From the NCBI RefSeq assembly GCF_002142215.1, contig NZ_NAST01000003.1, positions 103,583-167,582 of the forward strand: DNA of 64,000 bases, read 5' to 3'. This stretch comes from Gilliamella sp. N-G2. Lineage in GTDB: Bacteria > Pseudomonadota > Gammaproteobacteria > Enterobacterales > Orbaceae. The notes below the pieces were generated by a model, which saw only the letters and a list, made by a program, of their open reading frames with translations, did not search any database and was not told the origin of the DNA. The position numbers were made by a program, and so were the translations under genes. Positions 16,312 through 25,966 of the stretch are shown one piece after another; within the stretch, counting starts at the first letter, position 1; each line of letters opens with the position of its first letter.

Positions 16312-17280
16312 TTATTTCAATAGTTGGGATGGAACAGTAATAATTTTAGCGTTTACTTGTTTTTCTAACATCAGTAATAGCTCGTTTGCCGCATAAATGC
16401 CAGCTTTATCAAAACCAAGATCAACCGTTATCGTTTGAGAAAATAAAAAATTTAGTAATTCACTACTACCGATACTAATAACAACAATATTATTAATATT
16501 TTTTTCCGATAAAAATTTATTTAAGCCTAAAGCAATCGAATCAGTAGCACAAACTATCGCTGTTGGTGAATGAACTAACACCGATTCGGCAAGCTCATAA
16601 CCAGAATAATAACTTAAATTACCAAGTACGGCGTTGGGTTGAATTTTATAGGTAGTACAAAAATCAATATAGGCCTGATAACGTAAACCACCGGTAGTTT
16701 GATCTTGCTTATCAACGCCAATAAAACCTATTTTTTTATGTTTTTCTGATTGATATAAGTAAGTTAGTGCTTTGTTTACTGCACCAATATCATCATAACA
16801 AATACAAGAATAAGCCGGAAATGGCCTAGCAATCACCACACATTTATGTTGCCAAACCGTTAACAATGAACTGTCTAATCCCGTAAAAGCAAACACAATA
16901 ATACCATCAGCTTGTTTTTCTCTTAACATCGTCAGATGTTCGGCGACTTTTACGGCACTAAATTGACTCTCGATAATTATAGGATCATAGCCATTAGCAT
17001 AAAAAATCGGCAACATACTTTGCACTGCATGATTTTCAGATATTGAATCAAGGCGTGTGACAATAATACCGATAACCTTATTACCATAACCGCGCATTGC
17101 TCTTGCTGATTTAGAAGGAGTGAATTGATATTGTTCAACAATTGCCATCACTTTATTTCGAGTTGATTCCTTCACCATAGGATCATGATTAATCACTCGT
17201 GAAACCGTCGATTTACTGACGCCACTTAATTTAGCTATATCTTTAATGGTTAAATTAGTTGATGATTTACTCATAATCAA
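16312..17280 (-). CDS. treR: trehalose operon repressor TreR (LacI family)
   Basis: About 322 residues; a second in-frame ATG four bases-codons later (MSKSSTN) is an equally possible start. The N-terminal LacI-type helix-turn-helix reads LTIKDIAKLSGVSKSTVSRVINHDP, with the hinge RAMRGYGNKVIGI. The remainder is a periplasmic-binding-protein fold that senses an inducer, trehalose 6-phosphate in the known TreR. It lies upstream of treB on the same strand, 182 bp away, with a perfect TreR-type palindrome in the gap. Length (E. coli 315) and context make the assignment firm. Confidence 0.9.
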   Translation of the reverse strand: MIMSKSSTNLTIKDIAKLSGVSKSTVSRVINHDPMVKESTRNKVMAIVEQYQFTPSKSARAMRGYGNKVIGIIVTRLDSISENHAVQSMLPIFYANGYDPIIIESQFSAVKVAEHLTMLREKQADGIIVFAFTGLDSSLLTVWQHKCVVIARPFPAYSCICYDDIGAVNKALTYLYQSEKHKKIGFIGVDKQDQTTGGLRYQAYIDFCTTYKIQPNAVLGNLSYYSGYELAESVLVHSPTAIVCATDSIALGLNKFLSEKNINNIVVISIGSSELLNFLFSQTITVDLGFDKAGIYAANELLLMLEKQVNAKIITVPSQLLK

Positions 17281-17826
17281 TTTGTTGAATGAATATCAAT
17301 TAAATCATAGTAATATAGATTAAAGAAAATAGCGATATTGACGCTTATTATACGGTGGCAAAACAACTTAATTTGTTATTGGAAAATAATATTAATGTAT
17401 TGTTTTAATTTGTTTTTATTATAATCATCAGCATATATTGCTAATAATAGATTTATTGTTATCGACTGCGAAATCTTGATAGCAAAGTCAATCATTCTCA
17501 TGACTGTCATCATTTAAAAATTTAAATTAACTCAATAAGTGATTTTTAATCATTACGTTGATTGCATTGAATTTATCAACCAGAGCATTAGCTCTTTATT
17601 GTGTTTAACAAATCCTACGCAGGCATGGTATTGGCGATTACTATAAATAGACCACATCGAAGACTGAACAAAACCCCTATCCAAAGACGATAATTATTGT
17701 TCATAATAAAAATCTAATGCCAGAGCTAAACCCAGATGAATTTTATTTTGATTGGGAAGAATGTGATAGCTAAGCGCCAAGCATACTTATTAAAAAAGGG
17801 CAGAATAGCCCCTTTTCTGAGTAAGC
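17281..17826. other. 546-bp intergenic region with one short open remnant
   Basis: Mostly non-coding. It should contain the treR promoter near 17281-17400. On the plus strand, 17650-17775 is open for about 40 codons ending PELNPDEFYFDWEECDS, without a proper start or ribosome site; this may be the tail of a decayed gene. Nothing else identified. Confidence 0.35.
17792..17817 (-). terminator. rho-independent terminator of the hxlR-type gene
   Basis: On the minus strand AAAAGGGGC, loop TATTCT, GCCC, then TTTTTT. It begins ten bases after the stop codon of the regulator. Confidence 0.75.
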
Positions 17827-18171
17827 TTAAACCCTACTCGTTTTAGTGCTATATTTTGATTTGTAGATACTCCCCCAATCTAACATAGCATCGTGTACTT
17901 GTTTTAAACTTTCTCCGACTTCAGTTAAGGTATATTCCACTTTAGGTGGCACTTGTGGGTATACTTTACGGGTGATTAGGCCATTTTTTTCCATAGTGCG
18001 TAGATGAGAAGTAAGCACTTTTTGTGATATACCATTTAGTGATTTTTTCAGTTCACCAAAACGTTTGGTACCTGTCAGTAAATCTCGCACAATTAGGACT
18101 TTCCATTTGTCACCCATTAATAATAGGGTAGTTTCAACAGGACATGGCGGTAAATTTTCAATTGCCTGCAT
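17827..18171 (-). CDS. HxlR-family winged-helix transcriptional regulator
   Basis: 114 residues, usual HxlR length. The family start motif is present: CPVETTLLLMGDKWKVLIVRDLL, including the Cys (residue 10) that in YodB/HypR-type members acts as a redox or electrophile sensor. The wing region TRKVYPQVPPKVEYTLTEVGESL is also typical. AAGG precedes the start. It is divergent from a small NAD(P)-binding reductase gene with a 17-bp palindrome in between, so it most likely controls that gene and itself in response to electrophiles or oxidation (inference from the family). Confidence 0.88.
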   Translation of the reverse strand: MQAIENLPPCPVETTLLLMGDKWKVLIVRDLLTGTKRFGELKKSLNGISQKVLTSHLRTMEKNGLITRKVYPQVPPKVEYTLTEVGESLKQVHDAMLDWGSIYKSKYSTKTSRV

Positions 18172-18207
18172 AATAAAATTCCTTTAATTTCAACAATAGT
18201 ATCTAAA

Positions 18208-18224
18208 TAGTAACTATATTACTA
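18208..18224. promoter_or_regulatory. palindromic operator candidate for the HxlR regulator
   Basis: TAGTAACTATATTACTA: 6-bp perfect arms around CTATA, located in the divergent promoter region. HxlR-family operators are short AT-rich palindromes with TACT/AGTA-like ends, which this resembles. Confidence 0.55.
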
Positions 18225-18305
18225 CTTGGTACCTACTTTACAATAGAAACTTTGGATATTAAGCTAAAAAAATTAATTTATCTAAGTCGTAATAAGGAGA
18301 ACAAG

Positions 18306-18935
18306 ATGAAAATTGCAGTAATTGGTGCAAATGGTAAATCAGGACAACTATTGGTTAAAGAAGCATTATCACGAGGACATGATGTCACAGCTATCGTACG
18401 TAAACCAAGTTCAAATAGCGACGCAAAAGTATTAGTTAAAGATCTATTTCAATTAACTTATGACGATTTAAAACCATTTGATGTGATTATTGATGCATTT
18501 GGTACTTGGACACCTGAATCACTACCATTACATCAAACAAGCCTAAAACATTTAACCGATATTTTAAGCGGTAAACCTAACCGTTTATTAGTTGTTGGTG
18601 GTGCTGGCAGTTTATACGTCAACCCAGAGCATACCGTTCGTCTAGTTGATTCACCAGATTTCCCTGATGAATTTAAACCATTAGCCAACAATATGGCGAA
18701 AGCTTTAGATCAACTAAGAACCTGTGATGATGTGCAATGGACTTATTTAAGCCCAGCAATTGAGTTTATTGCTGATGGTGCAAGAACTGGTCATTATATT
18801 GTTGGTGGTGAGCAATTCTTAGTTAACAGCCAAGGTAAAAGTCAAATCAGCTACGCTGACTATGCGGTCGCTATGATTGATGAAGCAGAAAAAGCCCAAC
18901 ATATCAAACAACGTTTTACTGTTGTCGCTGAATAA
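18306..18935 (+). CDS. NAD(P)-binding atypical SDR reductase (NAD(P)H-binding family)
   Basis: 209 residues from the ATG at 18306, preceded by the strong ribosome site AAGGAGA at 18294-18300; a frame extension upstream to 18252 has none. It begins with the Rossmann motif KIAVIGANGKSGQLL (GxxGxxG variant), typical of the NmrA/NAD(P)H-binding atypical SDR group. VVGGAGSLYVNP and LSPAIEF match the cofactor-side and substrate-side blocks of that family. Substrate is unknown; relatives reduce quinones, flavins or act as stress proteins. The divergent HxlR regulator suggests induction by electrophiles or oxidants. Confidence 0.85.
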   Translation: MKIAVIGANGKSGQLLVKEALSRGHDVTAIVRKPSSNSDAKVLVKDLFQLTYDDLKPFDVIIDAFGTWTPESLPLHQTSLKHLTDILSGKPNRLLVVGGAGSLYVNPEHTVRLVDSPDFPDEFKPLANNMAKALDQLRTCDDVQWTYLSPAIEFIADGARTGHYIVGGEQFLVNSQGKSQISYADYAVAMIDEAEKAQHIKQRFTVVAE

Positions 18936-19280
18936 TATATATCGATAAATAACTTTACATTAAGATAACCTATATACAAACGGTTATTTTAATGTAAGGA
19001 AAATTATTTAAACTTTCCACTCGACCAGCCACATTTTCTCACTCACGCTAACAAACCAAAATAGTGCAAAAACACCAACCCTTGGTATATAAATGGATCA
19101 TTTTAGTGCACTAACAATTAAAAAAATTAAATTAGACCAGTTATCGGTTAACTGTTCGATTATTGGCATGTTTATTGCATAAATAAAAGATTATTATGAA
19201 TAATTTGATAATACCAATAATACTGATAATATGAATTATTATGTGTTTAATTTGTTATCACTTTACTTGGGAAAACGCTT
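18936..19280. other. 345-bp intergenic region upstream of allB
   Basis: No gene. The left end holds the stem-loop at 18955-18997, the right end AT-rich sequence that must carry the allB promoter; no operator can be named. Confidence 0.45.
18955..18997 (+). terminator. probable terminator hairpin after the reductase gene
   Basis: TTACATTAAGATAACC (18955-18970) pairs with GGTTATTTTAATGTAA (18982-18997) except for one internal mismatch. It starts about 20 bases after the stop; the following sequence is A/T-rich rather than a pure T-run. Confidence 0.5.
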
Positions 19281-20648
19281 ATGCAGTACGATCTAATCAT
19301 TAAAAATGGTATTGTTATTCTCGAATCAGGCGAGACCAATACCGACATTGCAATAAAAAATGGCAAAATTGCTGCTATTGGCCCTAATTTGGAGCAAGCA
19401 GAGCAAATTATCGATGCTCAAGGTTTAATTGTCAGCCCGGGAATGGTTGATATTCATGTTCATATTAGCGAACCTGGCGGTGTCCGCCATGAATGGGAAG
19501 GTTATGTTACTGGAACAAAAGCATGTGCAAAAGGTGGAGTGACAACTTTTGTCGAAATGCCACTAAATCAACTTCCTGCCACCACCAGCGGTGAAACATT
19601 GCGAACCAAATATGCCGCTGGCGAAGGTAAATTATATGTTGATGTTGCTTCATATGGTGGATTAGTTCCCTATAATCTAACCAATAATGGTATAGAAGAA
19701 CAAGTTCAAGAAGGTGTTGCTGCGTTTAAATGCTTTATGGCAACCTGTGGTGATCCAAATCTTGACGGTGATTTCGCTAATGTTAATGATTATGCATTAT
19801 GGGAAGGGATGCGCCAAATAGCCAAAACCGGTAAAGTTTTAGCTATTCATGCCGAAAATGCAGCAATTACAGATATTTTGGGACAACAAGCCAAAGCACG
19901 AGGGGAAAGCAAATTATCACAATACGTAGCAACTCGTCCGGCATTCACTGAAGTAGAAGCTATTCGCCGAGCTATCTTTTTTGCCAAACAAACCGGTTGT
20001 CCAATTCATATTTGCCATGTAGCTTGTCCAGAAGGGGTTGAAGAAGTAATAAAAGCACGTCAAGAAGGCGTTAATGTTACTTGTGAAACCTGTATTCATT
20101 ATCTCTATTTCACTACAGATCAATTAGATGCAATTGGCCCAATTGCAAAATGTTCTCCGCCAATTCGTGACCAACAAGCACAAGAAGGTTTGTGGAAATA
20201 TCTCTTTGCCGGCCACATTATCACTGCCGTATCTGACCATTCACCATGTACCTATGATTTAAAAGACAAAGCCAATGCGTTTGATGCATGGGGAGGAATT
20301 TCAGGTGTGCAAAATAATGTCGATATTTTGTTTGATGAAGCTGTTCAAAAACGTGGTATGTCATTAAAACAGTTTGCCGATATCATCGCTAAAAATCCAG
20401 CCGAAAGATATAACTTACCCACCAAGGGATCAATTCAAATTGGTAAAGACGCAGATATTATCTTTATAAAACCTCATTCAGACTATGTTTTAACTGCACA
20501 AGATCTCGAATATCGTAATAAATTTAGCCCTTATGTGGGTAGGCAAATTGGTGCTCAAGTTGTGCAGACCATATTACGGGGAAAAACCATTTATCAGATT
20601 GATTCTGGTATTGATGCAACGCCGAGAGGTAGTTTTATTCGACGTTAA
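19281..20648 (+). CDS. allB: allantoinase AllB
   Basis: 455 residues, close to E. coli AllB (453) over its whole length. It hydrolyses allantoin to allantoate, the first step in using this purine-degradation product as nitrogen source. Amidohydrolase metal ligands are all present: HVH in VDIHVHISEPG (about 59 and 61), the Lys to be carboxylated in AAFKCFMATCGD (about 150), His in LAIHAEN (about 190), His in ICHVACPEG (about 246) and Asp in AVSDHSPC (about 319). The allantoinase-specific EMPLNQLPAT and DVMFDEAVQKRGMSL-like segments separate it from hydantoinases. The permease gene follows by 48 bp. Genes for later steps are not in the window. Confidence 0.93.
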   Translation: MQYDLIIKNGIVILESGETNTDIAIKNGKIAAIGPNLEQAEQIIDAQGLIVSPGMVDIHVHISEPGGVRHEWEGYVTGTKACAKGGVTTFVEMPLNQLPATTSGETLRTKYAAGEGKLYVDVASYGGLVPYNLTNNGIEEQVQEGVAAFKCFMATCGDPNLDGDFANVNDYALWEGMRQIAKTGKVLAIHAENAAITDILGQQAKARGESKLSQYVATRPAFTEVEAIRRAIFFAKQTGCPIHICHVACPEGVEEVIKARQEGVNVTCETCIHYLYFTTDQLDAIGPIAKCSPPIRDQQAQEGLWKYLFAGHIITAVSDHSPCTYDLKDKANAFDAWGGISGVQNNVDILFDEAVQKRGMSLKQFADIIAKNPAERYNLPTKGSIQIGKDADIIFIKPHSDYVLTAQDLEYRNKFSPYVGRQIGAQVVQTILRGKTIYQIDSGIDATPRGSFIRR

Positions 20649-20696
20649 TCATAAAATTAAAACTATAAAAAATAAAATATGTAGGAAAGGAAAATA

Positions 20697-22079
20697 ATGA
20701 AGAATAACACAGCACAGTCACCGACGACACCATTGCAGATTGATAGTTCGTTATTACCCAAATCTAGCAAAGATAGAACAATGAATCCTTTGGCTTATGC
20801 CTTTATGTGGATTGGTGATGGTATGAATTTAGGTAATATGACCTTAGGTGCTAGCTTAGTAGTAGCTGGTGTGGCCACCATGAATATTTTCCAAACGTTT
20901 GCCGCAACGTTTATCGCAATATTAATCATTACCTCAATTTTTGTCTTTAATGACCGTCTAGGATATCGATCAGGTATTCCTTATGTCGTGCAATTGCGAA
21001 TGTCATTTGGTATAAAAGGCGCGATTATTTCTTCATTGCTCCGCGGTATTCCTGCTATTGTTTGGTATGGTTTTCAAAGTTGGATCGGTGCCACGGCACT
21101 CAATGAAATTGTAAAAATATTTTCTAATGGTGATTTTGATAATGTATTTATCTGTTTCCTTATTTTACAATTTTTCCAAATATCCTTATCGCTATATGGA
21201 TTCCATGCCATAAAATGGGTCGAAACCCTAATTTCAGTGGTGATTCTGTGTGCATTAGTTTATGTCTTTATTCTATTACTCAACAATCACCAAGATATTA
21301 TTATCGATAAATGGGTGAATGCCGAAGGAACTTGGGGACTACCATTTTGTGGCTTTATTATGATGTTCTTGGGTAATTATGCAGCAATTTTTCTTAGTGC
21401 GGCTGATTATTCACGAGAACTAAAATCAGGTTTTAGCAATCGCAAACGTGGCCTACTCTATTTCCTACCAATTTTTGTCGCTTATGGCTTTATTATTACT
21501 ATTGGTGTAATGTTAGCATCAGTCACCGGTAACTCGAACCCTGTTAAAGCGTTCGCCATTGTAGTAAATAATCCATATATTACCATTGTAGTCTCATCCT
21601 TTATTGTATTAGGTACCATTGCCGTAAATATTGTTGCTAACATCATCCCACCTGCTTACGTAATTACTTTATTAACTAAAGCGAAATATAAAGTGGCGGT
21701 AACTATTACGGGTTTATTAGCTATTGCTTCTTTCCCATGGGTGTTAGTTCAAGATACGTCAGCTAAAGGATTAGGTTTATTTATCTTAATTTATTCGGCA
21801 TTTTTAGGGCCAATTGTGGCAATTTTATTGGTGGAATATTATCTATTACGTCGACAAAAAATTGATGTAAACACGCTATATGATAATAACGGTCAATTTG
21901 CTGGTTTTAACCCTGCAGCGATTCTAGCAATGCTGATTGGCTCAGCAGCTGCATTTTATGAAGTTAGCTTAACATGGATTGTCGGTTTTGTTGTTGGTGG
22001 AATTAGTTATATTTTATTAACCAAATTTACCTTTAAAGATTCGCCGTTCAAAAAAGGAACTATTTTTGAAAAGAAATAG
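20697..22079 (+). CDS. NCS1-family permease, probable allantoin transporter
   Basis: 460 residues with about 12 membrane segments. It belongs to the nucleobase:cation symporter-1 family: early motif MNPLAYAFMWIGDGMNLGNMTLGAS, then RLGYRSGIPYVVQLRMSFGIKGA and GIPAIVWYGFQSWIGA, all conserved positions of substrate and sodium sites in NCS1 proteins. GGAAAGG upstream supports the start. Position 48 bp behind allB indicates that allantoin is the substrate, as for E. coli YbbW; this is contextual. Ends 48 bp before the convergent flhA. Confidence 0.85.
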   Translation: MKNNTAQSPTTPLQIDSSLLPKSSKDRTMNPLAYAFMWIGDGMNLGNMTLGASLVVAGVATMNIFQTFAATFIAILIITSIFVFNDRLGYRSGIPYVVQLRMSFGIKGAIISSLLRGIPAIVWYGFQSWIGATALNEIVKIFSNGDFDNVFICFLILQFFQISLSLYGFHAIKWVETLISVVILCALVYVFILLLNNHQDIIIDKWVNAEGTWGLPFCGFIMMFLGNYAAIFLSAADYSRELKSGFSNRKRGLLYFLPIFVAYGFIITIGVMLASVTGNSNPVKAFAIVVNNPYITIVVSSFIVLGTIAVNIVANIIPPAYVITLLTKAKYKVAVTITGLLAIASFPWVLVQDTSAKGLGLFILIYSAFLGPIVAILLVEYYLLRRQKIDVNTLYDNNGQFAGFNPAAILAMLIGSAAAFYEVSLTWIVGFVVGGISYILLTKFTFKDSPFKKGTIFEKK

Positions 22080-22126
22080 CTCAATTAAGTGACCATCAAA
22101 ATTAGATAGTAAATTAAATGTTATCA

Positions 22127-24217
22127 TCATGATTCACTACCAATTTGACAGGTCACCTTGATTTCACGATTATCGCTAATTTCTAAATTTGATAATACCG
22201 CTAATTGTGGAAAGTTAGGTCTTAAAAATTGCGCCAGCATAGCCCGCAAAGTATGATTAACTAATAAAACTGGCGGTGCACCAATTGCATCTTGCTGATT
22301 AAGGGCTTGCTGAAGCTGTTGGAGTATATGTTCCGCCAAACCTGGCTCAACATTACTGGTATTTTGTAGCGCTTGCAGTAATATTCGCTCTAAACTGATA
22401 CTTAATCCAATCACTTTTACCGGCTCTGTTCCCGGAAACCACTGCTGAGTAATCACTCTACCCAATGCGATTCTAACAATACTAAGTAAATGGTAAACAT
22501 CATTTTGGTTAGGTGCTTGTTCACAAATTGTCTCAATAATCGTGCGCATATCTCGAATAGAGACTTTTTCGGCCAACAAGTTTTGTAAAATTTTATGAAA
22601 CGTGGTTAATGGTACGACACCAGGAATAAAATCCTCGACTAATTTAGGAATATCTTGTTTGATGCGCTCCAGTAATTCTTGCGTTTCTAAACGTCCTAAT
22701 AGATCACTGGCAAATTGATGCAATAAATGATTAAAGTGCGTTGCAATCATAGTACTGGTATCAACCACGGTATAACCTAATATTTGGGCAGTTTCTTTAT
22801 TATTGGCATCTATCCAAACCGCAGGTAAACCAAATGCTGGTTCAGTTGTTGCAATACCATCAATTTTTTCGGTCACTGTGCCAGGATTAATCGCTAACCA
22901 CTTGTTATTCATAATTTCACCTTGACCTATTTCACCACCCTTTATAAAAATTTTATATTGATAAGGTGATAATGAGAGATTATCGCGAATATGTACTTGC
23001 GGTGGTAAAAAACCTAATGTTTGGGCAAACTTTTTGCGTAAACTGCGAATTCGGCCTAATAATTCACCATTTTGGTTTTGATCAACCATAGGGATTAAAC
23101 CATATCCTACTTCCATCGCTAAAATATCTTCAATATTGACATCAGACCATGAAGCTTCAACATTTGTCGGTTTAGTTGCTGCTACATTTTGTTGCGGAGT
23201 AGAGACTGACTTTTCAAGTTTCTTTTGTTTACTTAACCACCACGAAATTAGTGATAAAATAGCCGTAAACATTAAAAATACTAAATTTGGCATACCCGGA
23301 ATAAGGCCAAGTAACCCAATTACAACCGCAGTTAAAATTAATACTTGTGGATTATTAAATAACTGCTTTAACATTTGGTCACTGATGTTTTCTTGTGAAG
23401 TGACCCGCGTCACAATAACACCTGCAGCAGTGGAAATAATTAGGGAAGGAATTTGCGCAACTAATCCATCACCAATAGTTAATAGCACATAGGTTGTACT
23501 GGCATCGGATAATGTCATACCATGCTGAATCACCCCAACTAATAAGCCACTAACAATGGTAATCGCCATAATCAATAAACCAGCGATAGCATCACCACGC
23601 ACAAATTTACTTGCCCCGTCCATAGAGCCATAAAAATCAGCTTCTTGAGTAACTTCTGCACGCCGAGCTTTAGCTTCATCCTCACCGATTAATCCAGCAT
23701 TAAGATCGGCATCAATAGCCATTTGCTTACCCGGCATACCATCTAATGCGAAACGAGCACCTACTTCAGCTATCCTACCAGCGCCTTTAGTGATTACCAT
23801 AAAGTTAATAATAACTAAAATAATAAACACAACAATACCAATGGCAAAATTACCACCAACTAAAAAGTGCCCAAAAGCTTCAATTACTCGACCAGCCGCA
23901 TCACTACCTGTATGGCCTTTTAGTAACACCACTCTAGTTGAGGCAACATTAAGAGATAAGCGCAATAAAGTTGCAAACAATAAAACGGTGGGAAAAGCGG
24001 CAAAATCGAGAACTCGCTTAGTAAACAGTGCCACAATCAAAATGATAATGGATAAGGCAATATTAAAAGTAAAAAAGAGATCTAAAATAAATGCTGGTAA
24101 AGGTAATACCATCATCGAAAGAATCAATAGAATCAGCATTGGTCCAGTTAAAATTCGATAATGACCATTTTTTAAGGTATTTATTGATAATAGATTAGTT
24201 AATTTTGATTTCATCAT
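22127..24217 (-). CDS. flhA: flagellar export gate protein FlhA
   Basis: 696 residues (E. coli 692). Inner-membrane component of the flagellar type III export apparatus; forms the nonameric gate ring that receives substrate-chaperone complexes. The N-terminal half has about eight membrane spans (MVLPLPAFILDLFFTFNIALSI, FATLLRLSLNVASTR) and the conserved FHIPEP-type cytosolic loop (RIAEVGARFALDGMPGKQMAIDADLNAG). The C-terminal half is the soluble docking domain. Last gene of the flgA-flgM-flgN-flhB-flhA order; 17 bp after flhB. The small gene flhE found after flhA in enterobacteria is absent. Confidence 0.97.
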   Translation of the reverse strand: MMKSKLTNLLSINTLKNGHYRILTGPMLILLILSMMVLPLPAFILDLFFTFNIALSIIILIVALFTKRVLDFAAFPTVLLFATLLRLSLNVASTRVVLLKGHTGSDAAGRVIEAFGHFLVGGNFAIGIVVFIILVIINFMVITKGAGRIAEVGARFALDGMPGKQMAIDADLNAGLIGEDEAKARRAEVTQEADFYGSMDGASKFVRGDAIAGLLIMAITIVSGLLVGVIQHGMTLSDASTTYVLLTIGDGLVAQIPSLIISTAAGVIVTRVTSQENISDQMLKQLFNNPQVLILTAVVIGLLGLIPGMPNLVFLMFTAILSLISWWLSKQKKLEKSVSTPQQNVAATKPTNVEASWSDVNIEDILAMEVGYGLIPMVDQNQNGELLGRIRSLRKKFAQTLGFLPPQVHIRDNLSLSPYQYKIFIKGGEIGQGEIMNNKWLAINPGTVTEKIDGIATTEPAFGLPAVWIDANNKETAQILGYTVVDTSTMIATHFNHLLHQFASDLLGRLETQELLERIKQDIPKLVEDFIPGVVPLTTFHKILQNLLAEKVSIRDMRTIIETICEQAPNQNDVYHLLSIVRIALGRVITQQWFPGTEPVKVIGLSISLERILLQALQNTSNVEPGLAEHILQQLQQALNQQDAIGAPPVLLVNHTLRAMLAQFLRPNFPQLAVLSNLEISDNREIKVTCQIGSES

Positions 24218-24234
24218 AACAATTGCAATTACCT

Positions 24235-25365
24235 TTATTTATTCACATATAAAGATTCTGGGATTGATAAATTGGTTGGTTTGAGTGGTTTTTCACCACC
24301 ATATCTATGCCATCTTTTTAATTGATAAACCCAAGCGAGAATTTGTGCTACCGCAGCATAGAGCTCTGCTGGTATTGATTTACCTATCTCACCATGGCGA
24401 TATAATGCTCGAGCTAAAGGAGGAGCTTCTAATTGTGGGATCTGATGCTCTTGAGCAATTTGTTTGATTTTGCTCGCTATATTATCGGTACCTTTAGCCA
24501 ATATCTTGGGAGCGCTCATGGTTTTTTCATCATATTGCAGAGCAACCGCATAATGGGTTGGGTTAGTAACAATAACATTAGCTTTTGGGACATCTTTCAT
24601 CATCCTACGCCTTGCCATTGCCTGCTGCATTTGTCGAATACGCCCTTTAATTTGCGGATTACCTTCTTGCTCTTTAAACTCATCTTTCACTTCTTGCTTC
24701 GACATTTTTAACTTTTTCAAATTGCTCCATATTTGGTAAAAAATATCAAAACCTACCATTGGTATTAAGGCTAATACAATCAATAAACTAGCATAAATCA
24801 GCAATTGCATTACCTGAGATAACGCATTATTTAAATACATACTGGGTAGTGCCAGCATATTAGGAAATTGATGTATCAAAAATAGGGCAGCAGCAAAAGC
24901 GATTAAAACCACTTTAAGAATACTTTTAAACAGTTCTGAAAAAATTCGCAGACTAAATAACCGTTTAAATCCACTAATAGGATTCAATTTGCCTAAATTA
25001 GGTTTAATCGATTGTAGGCTAAACAGCAAACCACCAACACTAAGCGGAGCAATGATAGCGACAATAACTAATCCCACAAAAATAGGTAAAATTGCCCAAA
25101 ATCCAGCGGTTAATAAATTAATTAAATTGAAAATAATCTGTTTATCATCATCGGTTCGGTGGGCAACTAACATGGCTTGTTGAATAATTGTTTTTAATTT
25201 GCTAACAAAATGTGTTCCCATTATCCAAAACAACATAATGCCAACTAATAATATAATTAGCGATGTTAACTCACGAGATCGAGGAATTTGCCCCTTTTCC
25301 TTAGCCTTTTTTAATTTACTATCGGTGGGTTGTTCACTTTTCTCTAGATCACTATCATCAGCCAT
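24235..25365 (-). CDS. flhB: flagellar export switch protein FlhB
   Basis: 376 residues (E. coli 382). Membrane component of the flagellar type III apparatus that switches export from rod/hook to filament proteins. Four membrane spans in the first ~210 residues, a charged linker, then the self-cleavage motif NPTH at about 268-271 within VIVTNPTHYAVAL. The C-terminal region around LARALYRHGEIGKSIPAELY is conserved. It is upstream of flhA with 17 bp between them. Confidence 0.97.
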   Translation of the reverse strand: MADDSDLEKSEQPTDSKLKKAKEKGQIPRSRELTSLIILLVGIMLFWIMGTHFVSKLKTIIQQAMLVAHRTDDDKQIIFNLINLLTAGFWAILPIFVGLVIVAIIAPLSVGGLLFSLQSIKPNLGKLNPISGFKRLFSLRIFSELFKSILKVVLIAFAAALFLIHQFPNMLALPSMYLNNALSQVMQLLIYASLLIVLALIPMVGFDIFYQIWSNLKKLKMSKQEVKDEFKEQEGNPQIKGRIRQMQQAMARRRMMKDVPKANVIVTNPTHYAVALQYDEKTMSAPKILAKGTDNIASKIKQIAQEHQIPQLEAPPLARALYRHGEIGKSIPAELYAAVAQILAWVYQLKRWHRYGGEKPLKPTNLSIPESLYVNK

Positions 25366-25508
25366 ATATCAGTTAAACCAATTTTACTGTCTAATTACAC
25401 TTTACTTTGATAGCACAGTATGAACGCAACTCATTAAAGTTATTGGCTTAATAAGACCCTAAATTACTGGTTATTTAGCTCGTTTAGCTTTAAATAGCAT
25501 TAAAATGA

Positions 25509-25943
25509 TTAAACTTTAGCACGTTTAGATGAAATAGTTTCAGGCTGTTGATAACCGTGATAAGTGTAAACCGCGGGGTTATTAATACTTTTCAAATAAT
25601 CAATCGATTGTTGTGTCATATTCATACGATTTTGAATAAGTATACCGTTATCCCGATTGATTTGAGCTAATCGTTGAGTGGTATTAGTGATGGCTTGCCA
25701 TTTCAACGCTAGCTCTGGGTTTTCACTATAAGGTGATTGGATATTATAGCGCGCACTTACTTTTAGCCGTTTTTCATCAAGTAACTTTAACTCAATAAGT
25801 AATTGGTTTTTTTGATTTATAACGTCATTTAATTGGCTAATTGTATTAGTCCCAATTAGGATTTGCTGTTCAGACTCTAGAATATCTGAAAGTGATTGCA
25901 ACATGACTGTTACATTATTAAAAATGTTATCTAACTCTAACAT
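25509..25943 (-). CDS. flgN: flagellar export chaperone FlgN
   Basis: 144 residues, all-helical. FlgN binds the hook-associated proteins FlgK and FlgL in the cytoplasm and hands them to the export gate. Sequence similarity is modest as usual for this chaperone; identification rests on length, helical heptad-like composition (LLIELKLLDEKRL, NQLNDVI) and position directly after flgM. A longer gap (143 bp) separates it from flhB. Confidence 0.85.
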   Translation of the reverse strand: MLELDNIFNNVTVMLQSLSDILESEQQILIGTNTISQLNDVINQKNQLLIELKLLDEKRLKVSARYNIQSPYSENPELALKWQAITNTTQRLAQINRDNGILIQNRMNMTQQSIDYLKSINNPAVYTYHGYQQPETISSKRAKV

Positions 25944-25966
25944 TATGATATTCCTTCAAAAATTAA

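Noticed and set aside
17650..17775. IS630-type transposase tail because of PELNPDE
   Set aside because: The resemblance is only to a PELNP motif; no upstream DDE region or terminal inverted repeats are visible.
23136..23492. Long plus-strand frames opposite flhA, also 23790-24161
   Set aside because: They lie wholly antisense to a conserved essential flagellar gene and show no family features; they are shadows of its codon pattern.
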